Source of the DNA: Sternotherus odoratus
Lineage: Eukaryota > Chordata > Testudines > Kinosternidae
Direction: 5' to 3'
DNA length: 64,000 bases
NCBI GenBank assembly: GCA_032164245.1
Contig: JAVMKO010000003.1
Location: forward strand, 84,364,390-84,428,389
In this document: positions 22,120-34,660 of the stretch, one piece after another
Position numbering within the stretch: position 1 is the stretch's first letter
How the letters are laid out: every line of letters starts with the position of its first letter
The notes under the pieces: model-generated
Told to the model about the DNA's origin: nothing
The model's input: the letters and a program-made list of their open reading frames with translations, nothing else
Database searches by the model: none
Program-made: the position numbers and the translations under genes

Positions 22120-23600
22120 TTAAAGAGAGCTTCCATCGGAGCAGGGGCCGGGCGGATGGCACGGCCTTCTGCTTGCTCCCCAGGCGTTGGCGCTGACGAA
22201 GAGCCCTGGCCTTATATGTATAGGGTTTAAGTTCCTCTTAGCAAGAGGCAGCAGCGCCAGTTCCCGGCTTCCTACCAAAGCATCTGCTGCACGGGAGAAG
22301 CCCGGCAGCCTCCCCCCGGGACCGCTGACCCGCGGTTGGAATCCGGGCGCCAGCTTCCCTCTTCCGAGGGGACAGTGCGGCGGAGGAGAGGGAGGCCCTT
22401 TCACTGGGCCAGCCCCGCTCTGGGGGAGGAAGGGGGATCAGCAGAGAGACGCGGAGCTCTCGCCTGCCTGCTCCCCCCTCTTGCTCATCCCCCTGGGACC
22501 GTGGCGGTCCAGGGAGCGCAGATCTGCCGCAGATTTCAGCGCCGCGCCTTGCCCAGGGCAGCTCAGCACCTGCGATCGTCCTAGAGTCGCAGGTTACTAG
22601 AGCTGCAGACTGACCAGGGCATGTTCGTTGCAGGTGCCACCTTGGCCCGTGTTTCTCTCCCTTGTCCTATCCAGGGACAGCCAGATTTGCTTTGCCTGGG
22701 CCGGCCGAAGACAGACACCCGAAGGGTGAGAAAACAGGAGCTTTCCCCGGAATGTACTGAATGGGACAGACGATGGGAGGGAGCCGGGTTCCCGGGTTTG
22801 CCGGTGGGACATTCTCCCTTGGGCCCGGTCCTTCAGAAGATCCACACACACCCACCCCGCTTCCCTCCAGCTGGCGTGGGGGGAGGGGTTGGGCTGAGCC
22901 AAGCTCTCGGGCAAACGAGCAGAATTCCAGCCGAGGGTAAAATACGCGACACCCCCGAGCTCCCGGCGGGGATCAGGGCCAAACCCGCCTGGAAAGGTGC
23001 TTCCCTGCCCAGGCGATCGGGGCGGCTTTCCCCGGCCCCCGCAGCCCGCCGAAGAGTTGAGCCCTAATGGGCGCGCCCAGCCCGGGACACCTTGCCACCT
23101 ACTGGTGTATGAGGAAGGGGGGCCGAAGCGGGGGAGGGGAGAGGACCGGGTTGGGGTGGCCTAAAGGGCCCTGGGGCTGACTTCTCCCGCACTACAGCGA
23201 TCCAGCCCCCGTGCCCCGTCCCAGCTCCCCGGCAATTGCGATCCACCCTGCACGACTCCCGTGACTTCGCTTCTCCCTCCAGCCACCCGCGCGGAGCGGA
23301 TCGCAAACCGCGGCCAGTGGCGTTTTGTGGCGTTCGTTTGAGATCCAACGCAGGCAGCAAAGTCCAAATCAACGAGTCCGGCGGAGTTATTTGCTGGGGC
23401 TCCGAGGGGCCCCAGTAACCGCGTCCCCCCGCGGATGCGACAACCAGACGCGCCACAATTGTGATGTTGCCGTTGCTGCAGCCTTGGCTGGGGCGTTGGC
23501 TTTGGACGACCGCAAGTTTTGTTACAGCCGAAAGAACACAAACCCTGCTCCGCGTATTTCAAACCAAGCCCGCGAGCTCAGAGAAGCTCTGTTAGTAGCA
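22120..23600. promoter_or_regulatory. CpG island upstream of OLIG3
   Basis: A sharply bounded GC-rich, CpG-dense block about 2.9-4.4 kb upstream of the OLIG3 TATA box. Many overlapping frames open on both strands, but none shows a known domain or coding bias distinct from its shadows. It is either part of an OLIG3 CpG-island cluster or the promoter of an unannotated noncoding transcript. Confidence 0.5.
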
Positions 23601-24490
23601 GCGATGTAAGATTTGGCAGGACACTTCACTGCACTGAAATTCTTGTCCATAAACCCCGTCCTCTATGCTAGAAATGACTAAAAGCTTCTTTGCCCCATGC
23701 ATGTTATCTAATCCTCCCCCTGTGCTCTGTGGGGATATACATAAGCAAAAAGAAATAACAGACTTCGAGAGAATGGTTTTGCACGGCCGTCTACAATTTC
23801 CATAGATGGGGTGTGTATTAATGATCATAAGCGTCCTCTCAGTCTTCATCACTCTTTGTTGGAGTTTGCTAATGCAACAGGGTGTTTCCCAAAACTAGAC
23901 CTTTTTTGCTTAAAATGGGCCATAAGTGATTACTATATTCACTGCAGCAGAAAGATTAGACAAGAAAAACACTGGCTTATCAGTTCTATTCCTTGTTAGC
24001 TTCCTTACACTTCGTGCTTCCCTCTGGTCTATATTTCTCTTATGTGTGTGAATACAAAGCAGTGTATCATACTTCTCTGTCCTATATATTGATTACTCTC
24101 GATTATCTGCTACGCTTTGCCTTTGTTTTGTTGACTTTAAAACGTGAAATACGGCCAAAAGCAAAACCAGTCCCAGACAAGACTATTAAGGATATTAAAA
24201 ACTAGATCTTTCTCCCCTTTCAATCAATAGAAAAACTCCCTGTGACATCTATAGGAGCAGAATTAGGCCCTAAAACTGTAAACTAGACAAATGTATATTA
24301 TGATAATGGAGGGGAGGAAATAATAAGAAAGCTGGACTGTGCTGAGGAAACTAACATTTTCCTTCCCTTTTGATCCACCTCTTCATAAGGGGAGAATGCC
24401 AGTTTGATGGGAAAGATACATATTTTCTGATGAGAGGTAGATGCCCAACTGCCTTGCCCTATATGGCATGTGAGAGTCACAGGATGTGAA
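23601..24490. other. No gene seen
   Basis: AT-rich sequence beyond the CpG island. Short frames only, no repeats recognised. Confidence 0.35.
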
Positions 24491-24499
24491 GAAGTGACA

Positions 24500-24720
24500 G
24501 AAAAGCACAAGTGCTAATTATGTGACTATATATGAAATGTAATCCATTGGCAGGATTGGAAGTTTAATTTTAATGAAGCATAAACATCATGGCTGATTAG
24601 GACTTGCAGATTCATTATACAGTTCTGATTTTTAAGGGTATTTAGAGTGGAAGTAATGGATTTCTATAGACATTGTTTACATGATTTTAATTAGTGAATG
24701 TGCTTCAAATTAGCAACGCC
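24500..24720. promoter_or_regulatory. Candidate conserved noncoding element
   Basis: Repeat-free, with a FOX word TGTTTAC at 24674-24680 and TTTTAATTAG at 24685-24694 placed side by side, and further AATTA words on both sides. The arrangement is typical of ancient developmental enhancers, but no alignment supports this here. Confidence 0.25.
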
Positions 24721-25084
24721 TAATTCTGAATTCTTGGGCAGTTTCTGATGGTGCATGGATGTGTCCTAAATATTTTTAGCTTGGAGGCATGTTACATCCT
24801 GGATCACTTCAGTGGTGGTTTTGTTTTGGCAAGGATCACAGGATCTGACCCCCTAGCATAAGGACTAACTGATTAATTCAATATGGTGTCATTTTAATGT
24901 ATTACTATGGTGGGATTTTTAAGAAGTTATTTTGTTTTATATTTTTTGCCATCTAGGTTTTGCTTCTTATTTAACCAAGACATTTTAAAACTGCGCTTTT
25001 AACAAGTATATTAAAAAGGAGATGACAGAGTTCTGATATTCTTATGATACATTATATCATCACTATTTTATTAACTAATACTGG

Positions 25085-25085
25085 A

Positions 25086-25149
<64 letters not shown>

Positions 25150-25150
25150 A
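25085..25150 (+). repeat. (GAAA)n microsatellite
   Basis: About 16 uninterrupted GAAA units, purine-pure on the plus strand like the array at 15471. Confidence 0.95.
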
Positions 25151-25416
25151 GATGACTGTTATAGATGCTTTATCATAATATGTTGTATTGAATTCTGAAA
25201 TCTGCTTGTACTTTTAGAAAGCATGTGTTTCATTCAACAGAAAGTAGTCTGGGTTCCTTTGTTATATCCTCTTTTTGCTCAAAGTGTGTTACTGATTTAC
25301 AGCCAGATTGATAGTACCTTATCATTTTACATTCATACATCACTTAATTATATAGTCTGTAAGACTGACATTTAATTTTTGTGATAATCACAAGCTTGTT
25401 TTCCAATAATTGACTT

Positions 25417-25475
25417 GATCCTATTCCCAGTGAAACCAGTATCAAAACGCCCATGAGTGGAATGGGAATAGGATC
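25417..25475. repeat. Perfect 13-bp inverted repeat, MITE-like
   Basis: GATCCTATTCCCA (25417-25429) and TGGGAATAGGATC (25463-25475) are exact reverse complements with a 33-base loop. Flanking phrases resemble the palindromic short elements seen elsewhere in the window. Confidence 0.6.
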
Positions 25476-26139
25476 AGGCCTAAAAAGGCTGTCACACTCC
25501 AGATTCTGGTCAAATAAACCAAATGGGGCAATTTCCCCCTTGATTCACACTCCTTTTCAAATTCATTGACATCCAGGGAAGAAGTCTGAGCAGAATACGA
25601 TGCCATTTATAGGGTATGATCCTGGAGCCCTTACTCAGACCAAAGTCACATTGAAATGAAGCAAGATCAGACCCTTACAGAGTCTGGTTTTTAGACAGAC
25701 TATAACATACATTGTAGAAAGTAATTTGTGACTACTTTCTCTCTGCAATGCGGTTGATTGGGGTTGCCATTTTCTTCCTAGATTTAAATACTGCTTTGCA
25801 AATCTTTATGAAAAAAGTAGACATTTAAAAAACCCTGAAAAGTTAAAGGGGCAGAATTAGAAGTCAGTTTTCAAAAAGTAATTAATTTTATTTGAGGTGT
25901 GGGTATTACTAATCCTTGGTGACATTTGCTATGAACAACCTGAAATTAGTTTCTGTAAACAAGTAAAACCACTTAATCAACTATTTGCATTTTGTTCATG
26001 GTTTTTTTTTGCCTTGCACTAAAGATACCTGAATTGTAAGTTTTACATTTAAGGAATGGATTATGGTAAATAAATCTGAACATTTATAATTAATCAACAG
26101 TGAAATACTTTGCTGTCTTTGGATTTGAGAGAAAATAAA

Positions 26140-26360
26140 ACCACCCAGGGTTGCTCAGATGCATCCACTACAGAATTTCTTTTGTAGGTGCCTGGCAAAA
26201 CGGGCATTACCTCCACACTCTGAAAAGGTCTGCTCCACAGTTATTTGCTTTGCCAGCCATAAAGAGGTGTGATTATCACCTGCCCATTAGGTGTGCAGAA
26301 TGGGCTGAATCAAGCAGTCTTTATTTATGCAAAGTTCCCATTTACTTTGGAATCAGGACC
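26140..26360. promoter_or_regulatory. Candidate conserved noncoding element with T-box and POU words
   Basis: AGGTGTGA (26265-26272) is a T-box half-site, directly followed by TTATCACCTG, a juxtaposed GATA-like and E-box word. ATGCAAAG (26327-26334) resembles an octamer. The segment is repeat-free. Function is inferred only. Confidence 0.3.
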
Positions 26361-26364
26361 AGTT

Positions 26365-27530
26365 TGTATTAAGTTTAAAAGATAAACATAATACTTTTCA
26401 GTGGTCCTTATTTCATTAATTTCCTTTTTCTCTCTCTGTTGAGCCCACACACATATTAAAGACTAGAATGTTTTAAATTAGTGACAGTGGGATTTTAAAA
26501 TAACTGAAACGTTTCCCTCCTATTCTTCCCTTCTGAACCCCTGAACCACTTACATCTGAGTCTCTATGAACTTCCTTTAAACACTGGCATTAATGCTGAC
26601 CCTTTGCCACTGACTTTTACCAGCAGGTATGAACAGAGACATAAATAACAATGTCAGCTGAAAACAAAAGAGGGGCAGACAGAGAAGATATGAGAAAATA
26701 TAGTGGGGGAAATCAGCTGTGTTGTTCTTTGTAAGTTTATAGAAAATTTAATATTATAGTATACCTACAGCTAAAATATTAGTGAAATAATCAACTGAAG
26801 TGTAAAAAGGGTGCTAGAGTTCCAACCATTTTATAGAAAGACTAAGAGTTCAATTAAATTCAATTACAAATTGGCATTAAGAAGACCAAATAAAAACAGT
26901 GGAGTCATTCAATAACCCCTAGACATTTTCAAGTACATGGGGCTCACTAAAAAGAAAAAACAATCATCTTTCAATAGACACATACTTAAATCAGTCAAGC
27001 CATGTATAATGGCAATAGCACTTTAGCTGTATTTATTCATTTAAGCTCATTTAGAGAACTGGGAAATAATATGCTTGGAGAAAATAATGTCAAGCACAAG
27101 CAGAAAATGGAAGAATGAGGTTCAGAAAGCAAGGACACAGGCAAGGTTTGGGCGGATCGTGTGTAATCAGATGGACACCAGATCACACCCACAGGAAAAG
27201 ATAAATAATATTCTGATATGTACGTATGATCTGAGGTGTTTCTTTAGAAGGGAGACATTCTAACTTAGGACTCTATGACTGGTCCTAATCCATGTCCCCT
27301 TTCATGTCCCCTAAACATGTGTGCAACTTTAAGCATGACAGCAGTCATGTTGTCAATTCAGAACATGCCTTTTGGGGTTTTCTCCCCCAATAATATTCTA
27401 AGGAAGAGGTTTACAGGCAGGGATGGGGAAACCACAGGTTTGAAGCGATTATGGAAAGTGAAATAGAATTAATTTCTAATCTCACTAGACAATATGGAGA
27501 AAGGATGAGAGAGGAAACAAGCATGACAAA
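26365..27530. other. No gene seen; AT-rich desert
   Basis: Short frames only and no recognisable repeat family. Confidence 0.35.
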
Positions 27531-27537
27531 TAACATG

Positions 27538-27640
27538 ACGTGTTACACAGCAGGTCGAAGGTAGGGCTGGGACAAGAACCTAGGGCTCTGGGTGCTAAGC
27601 CCAGCACCCTCTCCACAAGGCCATATTGCCATACATGTGC
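27538..27640 (-). mobile_element. MIR SINE fragment
   Basis: GGGCTGGGACAAGAACCTAG, GCCCAGCACCCTCTCCAC and AAGGCCATATTGCC are the reverse complement of the MIR tRNA-related half. Diverged copy, no target duplication. Confidence 0.7.
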
Positions 27641-30600
27641 TGTAGTGAGGGTTGGCAATTCTGAACGCATGGTACAGTGATGCATTCAGCAGGACAAATG
27701 CACTCATTGGAAGCATTTTCATGAGCCCTAGCAATCCGCCATCTTTGGATTTAGCAGCATCCAAATAGGAGGTGAGCTCAAGCAGAGGCAGAGAAATTGT
27801 CCCAACCCTCCCTTCAATTTTGGGGGTGGCAATTTAATGGGAAGTTCCTAAGAGGACCCATTCAAGTAAGTCGGGACATACGCTCTACCGGTACTTCCAT
27901 GACAGCGGAGAGAGCTAAGAGTCTCTACTAAGCCATGATACTCCTTTAAACTGGTTGCTCATACGCATCCATGACTGACACCGCATGCTCCTTTCCCCTT
28001 CTATCTAGTGCCTCCCCTCTGGGATCAGCCTTTGCTATTATTAACCCATTGTGTGAGAACCAAAAGGTTAGATTCCAATCAGTGGCAGTGTCGTGTGCCC
28101 AGGAAGTCTTATTGGTCTGGCCTGAAGCCCTTTTTCCCCTACAAGTAAAAAATCCTGCCTCACAGAATCACTGATGTACCGGGGCCTTCATACTGGGATG
28201 AAATGACTTTAAACACTGCTAACGCCACTTTAAACGCTACTTTGAAGAAAAAACTAGAGACTAATGATTCCATTACACAAGGCTGGATTGTGTCCATTTC
28301 ACTCTGCCCCCACACTGGGCTGTAGTGTGGAGCCACAAGCCCCTCCCCATTATCACCAATCTGTACCCACATAGGGAAACAGACAAGGCATGGTTGAGCA
28401 CTAAACTGATTTCATCCTGATCATTTTCCAGATCACACATTCCACTTCAACAGTACTTCAGTGTCCTTGTGGAATAATAAAATAATAACAAAATAGTAAT
28501 AATAACAATAATATAGTGCCGAAAGGCCTTAACCAAGATCAGGGCCTTCCTTTAAAAACACATGGTAGAGACAGTCTTGGTATGGAAGAGCTTACACTCC
28601 AAATAGACAAATTAGGTGGGAAAGGGCAGACAAGAATAAGGGACACACCAAGTTAGGGGAGAGGAAGCAGCTGAATTCATTTCTCTTGAGATGGGTGAGG
28701 TTTTCATTTCAGATTGCCACATTACTACTGTTCTAAACTGCAGTGTACATTAATCCAGGAACACTCATTTATGTGTAAGATCACAAATTAAGTGTAGGTG
28801 TAAAATGAGTGATAGTTGTCACTCATGTAACTAATAGTTTATTTAAAACAAGAGCTTTACAGAAAGTAGCCTTTGAATTATTCTCTCCACCAACATCCAC
28901 TCTGATACCAAGTGAATTTCCACGCCAAGAGCCTCAGGTGCTTGAAATGAGTATGCACTAGGGAAGGGCTGTTCTTTGGCTCTGCATTCTGACTATTCTG
29001 TCACTTCTCTACAAACCTACAGAACCACAGCCATGTGATGTTAGCACACATGGGTTCCCCTGGGTTCCCAAGGGAGTTGATTATGAACATGCCAAGGAAT
29101 GGCCACTCCCCACTTTTCTCTGATATGGGAGCATTTTTGCCCACCTTTAATCCTATTTGTTCATCTCCAGGCTGCAGAATGGTGTTTTTTATTGGTGATA
29201 AAAGCTGTGGTTACTGGGGATTAACAAATCTTATGACAGCTTTTCCCATATGTTTCCACTAGAACCATTTTCAACCTTGGAAAAATCCAGGAATTGCAGA
29301 AATGGCAAATTAACCAAATGTTGGCTCAAATCCTTCCCACTTTACTCACATAAGTAAAGACCATTGGGTCCCATTAGGACAGCAAGTGAGTATTTGTAAT
29401 AGTGTTAGTAAGATCAGAATCAGCACCATTGACTTCAATGAGTTGCCTGCCCTGAACTCACTATATTTTCTAACACCAAAAGAAGAAGGTTCCATTTATG
29501 TTTTCAATGACATTTCAGTTAAATTCTTATTGAATTAAACTGGTTCACCCATCCTTCAATTCTGCTGCCTGTGCACCTAGTTTCCAGACAAACTCACATC
29601 TTATCTGAAGCTAGGGTTAACTTATAACAGTTATTATGCAGAGTATGAGAGTTCTTCATTTTGCTTTTTAATGCGGGCATGTATACTTCTCCCCCTTCCA
29701 AGTGCTCATGAACAATATGTTATTCCACAAGAGCTTTTATCCTAGTGAGCAGGAACTGAATGAACAAAAGAATGAATGAATGAATTAATGAATGAATGTA
29801 TTAAAAAACCTCCACCTGCTCTGCTCCAAAAATCTCTCACTCCACTATATAGAGGCTTGTTAGTTTTGGCTGGCTACAAAGTACCTCTCTCTCTCCCTCT
29901 CCCCCTTATTTTTACACAATACAACAAATAGGAGGTGTTTTCAATTGAGGTTGATTACCGAAAATGAAAACTTTGGAAGAAACCAAAAATTGCTAGTTAA
30001 CCTCTTGCTGTGGCTAGTATGGGGTAATCCCCATTGTCACTGTCCAAGAGGTAATGATAGAGTGAGTAAATCAACAGCAGAAGAGAGAAAAGGTAGATTT
30101 CTCTAATGCCTTTCCAGAAATCTCATGCAGCTCTAAAGCACATGCAAGCCCATGCCCACATATGTAGTGGTACTTACTCACGTGGTACTTACTCACATGA
30201 GGAGTTCTCATTGACTTTGCAGGGGTAAGGATCACTCACATGCACACGCATTTTGCAGGATGAGGCCCCTAGAACCCAAACGATTGGTAAGCAATATTCA
30301 TCTCTTCTCCCCCAAACACCACACACACACACAGTGGCTAAAGGAAATCAGAATCTGCTCAGCATTCTTTATCGAACAAGTGCAGCTATTGCCAGAGGTT
30401 TGTATCAGGGATGCCCTAACTCCAGGAAATTAGCACTAGTTCTGTCTTGGCAACATCTGGTTGATTCGCCTTATACCAGAAACACACCTGTGAAGTGAAG
30501 GAGTTTATGGCTAAGGGCTGCTGCCGATGATTAAACAGAAGAATTTGTTTATCCCCAGTACCCACAGCTTTCCACACCAATAAAAAAGCCCTGTGTCCTG

Positions 30601-31413
30601 CACGAAGGTGCTGAAATGCTAAGCTAGCGCTCAGCTCCTTTTCTCTCTCTTGGTGGCATTTGAAAGTGTAAAGCTTTGAATACCAATTGCTTGAACTGGA
30701 CATATGTGAATCTCTTCTAATCCTACTAATCCCGTCCCCAAGTGCTTCTTTGTATGGGAAGGCAACACACATAGATCTAAGTGAAAGTGGCCGTAATCCT
30801 GGAAATGTGGAAAAAGATCCCAGTGTGAGAGCTGGGAGAGGGGAAAGCTCCCTAGCAGAGGGGACCTGCTGGAGAAACCATTGTCTTTGTGGGGGTGGCT
30901 GAGGGTGGGGGGAGACATGAAGGAGAACTCTCACCTTTTCGGGACTGCCGGGAGGAAAGCAAACCCACCCAGCAGGAAAGCTCCCTCGCCAACAGCCATC
31001 GCACACTTGAGCAAACCCACAGAACTGAGACAAAGTTTCCAAACGCTGGGAAATTCACCCACTGGCAGCTTTCAGCAGTGTGAGCCCAGCAGGCTAGGCA
31101 CTAATGTGCTGACTTCATTATTTCCCTCTCTCGCCTTTCTGAATGGCCGATTTGTTTATGGAACTGGGGGCTAGTCCTTCCTTTCTGGACACAGAGATAT
31201 GGAGAGAAACTGGGATCCCAGCCCTAGTAAAAGTGTAAAGGAGGCCTGAGTGTAAATGAGAATCAGGCCCCGGAAGCATTTAGTCTTTCCCAAACAAGAA
31301 GAAGATATGTACTTTAAGGCAATTTGGAAGGGATCTGATGCACTCACACAGCTCTGTGTGAATATCCAATTTTAAAATCTTCCCAGCTAGGAGGCTGATC
31401 ACAGGCAGGTAAC
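27641..31413. other. No supported gene; desert with minor simple repeats
   Basis: Contains an imperfect (AATG)n tract at about 29770-29799 and a palindromic-element remnant near 30160-30270 (ACTTACTCAC words around a CATTGACTTTGCAGGGGTAA centre). A 208-codon minus-strand frame (31042 to 30416) has no recognisable domain. I do not call it a gene. Confidence 0.4.
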
Positions 31414-31532
31414 ACAGTACATACAAGAATCAGAGAGGTAGCCGTCTTAGTCTGGAATAGCAGAGGTAACAAAGTCCTGTGGCACCTTAAAGACTCTTTA
31501 AGGTGCCACAGGACTTTGTTACAGTACATACA
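31414..31532 (+). mobile_element. Foldback GGCACCTTA retroelement with 12-bp target duplication
   Basis: The 12-mer ACAGTACATACA occurs at 31414-31425 and 31521-31532. Between them is a 95-bp insert starting AGAATCAGAGAGGTAGCCGT. Within the insert GTAACAAAGTCCTGTGGCAC plus CTTAAAG (31466-31492) is followed after three bases by its exact reverse complement (31496-31522), a perfect 27-bp inverted repeat whose last two bases overlap the target duplication. So a head-plus-middle piece of subtype A is joined to an inverted copy of its own middle. There is no tail. The duplication outside the whole structure shows that it integrated as one piece. Confidence 0.85.
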
Positions 31533-33279
31533 GTTTACAGCAAAATTAAGATTTCCTTTTTAGAGCTTTAAACATAATGTTGTAAATGGAGCAATTGAAA
31601 ACGTCATTTGCCAGCCAAATCTTTAGTTTGTTGAATAACTCTCTAGATAAAACTATGTTGGGGGAGTAAATTGAAGCCTGTATATCCTCTGTCAGTTGAC
31701 TTTTTTATTACCTCCCCAGACCCTGTGCTTTCATAAATGTCAGCCGAAACTGACCCGCTGTTTAGTGATGGAATAAAGCGTCCCCGATTCAATCTGGAGA
31801 TTATCTGAACAGTTTTGGCATGTGAGCCCACTGAATGGAGCAAGAGCTCTGGGTGACAGGAGGATGGGGGAAGAAGCAGAGAGCCCTGACTTTGCACTGA
31901 GTAGAACAATTTGATTTTCAACAGCAACAAATAAGGAACGAGGCAAAAGTCCCAACATGCTGAAATGATTTTCATGCAGGCAGAACCGTTCATGTGAAAA
32001 GCTATTTTAAAAGTGGTCTGAAAAATTGGCAGGTTATTTTTTACCATGAAAAATGAAATAAAACGGTCTGAGATTAAACATCAAGCTGGGTTTGGTTGTT
32101 GTGGACCTGAGTGAATTCAATGGCATTGCTTGTGTGAGTAAGCACTCACTATTCATGCAAGTAAAGTGTTCCTAGCCTAAGGGCAAACGTCTGGACCTTG
32201 CTCACAGCTTGTTTGCATTGGTTGTGTGCAAGAGTTTTGCAAGGGGGCCTGGAAGGAATCCTCCCTATCCCACCTGTGTGGCTTCAGGAGACTGCACAGT
32301 GGCTTCACTACACCACCTCTGCAGGAGTGTTTGGTAAGAGACCAGCTTTTGCAGGCTGAATGGAGGAAGGCTCAGCAGAGCACGGCTGTTGAGTGCAAAG
32401 GAAATCTTCAGCACTGCGCAAGTTGCTCAAATCCTGCCCAACACCACCAACCACCGCACACACTCTAAGCTGGAATCACACTGGGTATTCGGGGTCTTCC
32501 TCACCCAGAGATATGGGGTAAGAATTTGCCTGTCAACTATCGCTGACTTTTAAAAAACAAACAGATTTTAAAGATGAACGGAAAAGATTTTGACCTATCA
32601 GCAAGTGATTTTCAAACTGTTTGCTTTCAAATACTTTTATTTGTGATGCAGACATGTATAATTATTCCACAACTGGGAATCTTCAACAGTTCCTTGCTTG
32701 CTTATTTTGTTTAAAAGCATTTTAGTTCATGTTAATGGGATAAGAGAAACTGGGATGATTAAAGGGCAGCTATCCATTGGTGGTGTGCCATTTTTGTATG
32801 CAGCATCTGTGCTGCGTGCTTCAGGACTGGCTGGGCCTGTGGGAGTATTGCATACAACTGTAGAATTGCATGCTTGACTAAAAATATCATGGCATGTCAT
32901 TGGCAGGAAGATTATTCCATTATTTAATGTTTCCATTGGCAATGTATTCTTCATTGATATATTTAACACATCCTTTTTATGGCATCAAAGGAAAACAATG
33001 GTAAAACTGCTACTTTCCCCAAACTCAAATGGCCCCATATCAAAGGCCTTCAAGATCCTATAAGTACTACTAGAGTTACGTGCAAGATTTGTTGGCTTTC
33101 TGTTTCATTATCCATTTCTCTCTCAATGAGATGAGCTTTGTCTTCGGTCAAGTGCTCCTACTTAAAACCAGTGGTTGAAGGATCCTGGCAAAGTAGCTGC
33201 TGAAGCAAGGACGTTTGGGCTGGTAATCTTGTTTACAATACTATAACATTTTACTTATACACTACCTTTAATTAGTGGC
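31533..33279. other. No gene seen
   Basis: Unique AT-rich sequence. A 134-codon minus frame (32047 to 31643) lacks any recognisable feature. Confidence 0.35.
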
Positions 33280-33706
33280 TGTCATGACCCCAATGGGTCT
33301 TGAACCTTTGTCTGCAGGAGCAGCCACACTCCAACCTTCCAGCTGGCTGATATTTGTTTACCTGGAAGCCAGGCAGCCCAGCCTCGGCTTGAGGCTCTGC
33401 CCCAGCAGGCCTATTGACAGAGTCCAGAATCAGCTGCTTGGCTTGCTGGCCCTACTTAAGCCAGTAGCAGGACTAGGAAACTGCCTGAACAACTAAGCAT
33501 TGAGCAGCACCTTATTCTAGACAGTGTGTCACTGCTTCCTACTCCCCCATCTCCTTGCTTGATTTCCTGACCCAGTGTGACTCCTGGCATCTGATTTATG
33601 ATTCTGAACTCCAGCTTCTCTCCTGCTTCTGACCTCCTGGTATCCTGACCCGTGGACTCTGGCTCTGTGACTACTGGGGCTGGCAGCCCATGACCTGGCC
33701 ATGACA
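33280..33706 (+). mobile_element. Probable solo LTR, degraded
   Basis: The 427-bp block starts TGTCATGACCCC and ends GGCCATGACA, so it has the TG...CA ends and a 7-bp terminal inverted repeat (TGTCATG/CATGACA). A CCCTACTTAAGCC promoter-like word lies inside. Flanking pentamers GTGGC and GTAGT agree at only three of five positions, so the target duplication is weak. It could also be a different repeat with inverted ends. It has no coding content. Confidence 0.5.
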
Positions 33707-33737
33707 GTAGTTTTCAAAGATCTTTTCCAGCATTACA

Positions 33738-33870
33738 CCTCACAACACTCCTTTGATACAGAGTGGTATTGGAATATCTATTTCACAGATGGAGAAGGTA
33801 TGGTGTACAAAGATGAAGTGACTTGCCCCCCAAAAGCACTTGGCAATTCACTAGTAGTGACTCAAATCCC
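33738..33870 (-). mobile_element. MIR SINE fragment
   Basis: CCTCACAACACTCCTTTGA, ATCTATTTCACAGATGGAGA and GATGAAGTGACTTGCCCCCC follow the reverse complement of the MIR core and tail half. Diverged. Confidence 0.7.
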
Positions 33871-34399
33871 CCTCCCCATTCTGGGCTGTCTGGGCAGACG
33901 TCTCATTTACACTGAGCCTGGGCTGTTATGCAGGCGGGGCATTGCTGGGGTGTAGGAACATCCGCCCTTCTTCCAGAAGCTAGGCGGCATGTAGACCCAC
34001 TATGGCAGTTCTAGGCCAAGGATTCCCTATGGTAAGGGGATCCTCCAGTGGCTGATTATGCTAACGTTAGGACTGCTGGGGCACTGCAAAGCAGCTCTGA
34101 CACTGGAGAATTAGGCCCCACCATCTTTTGTATGTGAATAAGATCAGTTGTGTCTGTGTTGTGGAGAGATTAGAGCTGGAAAGGATCTGCACTGGAGCCA
34201 GAGGGGTTTAGTCTTGTCTCCATGAAGGGAGAATGAGCCCTGTATTGCCTGTTGTTACTAATCTGAGTGACCGGGCTACAGACACCCCATCCTATTATTC
34301 ATTCGTTGGGTAGCAAATGAATCCCATCACTTCATTTCAACTAGCCTTCCAATAATGCTAAGGTTTCTTTGCATTAGTACAATATAAATATCACACCAT

Positions 34400-34660
34400 T
34401 ACTTTTTAAATGTCTCACTGTTTCAAATGCTGTTTAATTAGGCACACTGCCACCCTGGAAAAATCTAAGAAACAGGAAAGCGATATTCATTCTTTATCAC
34501 TCTAATTGTCTATTTTGATGTTTTAAAACTGAAACAATCTTCCAGCTGCAATGTCTAATGAACTCCAAGATCAAACAAGATCTTGCTAATTACTAAGTTA
34601 ATGAGGACAAGTTCACAGGCAGAGTTAAGTTAGTAATTACATGTTTCAAAGCATCTTGAA
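34400..34660. promoter_or_regulatory. Candidate conserved noncoding element rich in homeodomain sites
   Basis: TTTAATTAGG (34433-34442), GCTAATTAC (34585-34593) and TAGTAATTAC (34631-34640) lie within 210 bp of repeat-free sequence. Clusters of TAAT cores suit a developmental enhancer. No conservation data are available here. Confidence 0.25.

Noticed and set aside
22187..23609. Frames of 94-148 codons in the upstream CpG island
   Set aside because: Mutually overlapping, Pro/Gly/Arg-rich and without homology; explained by GC content.
31643..32047. 134-codon minus frame
   Set aside because: No domain or compositional bias; expected by chance in a window this size.
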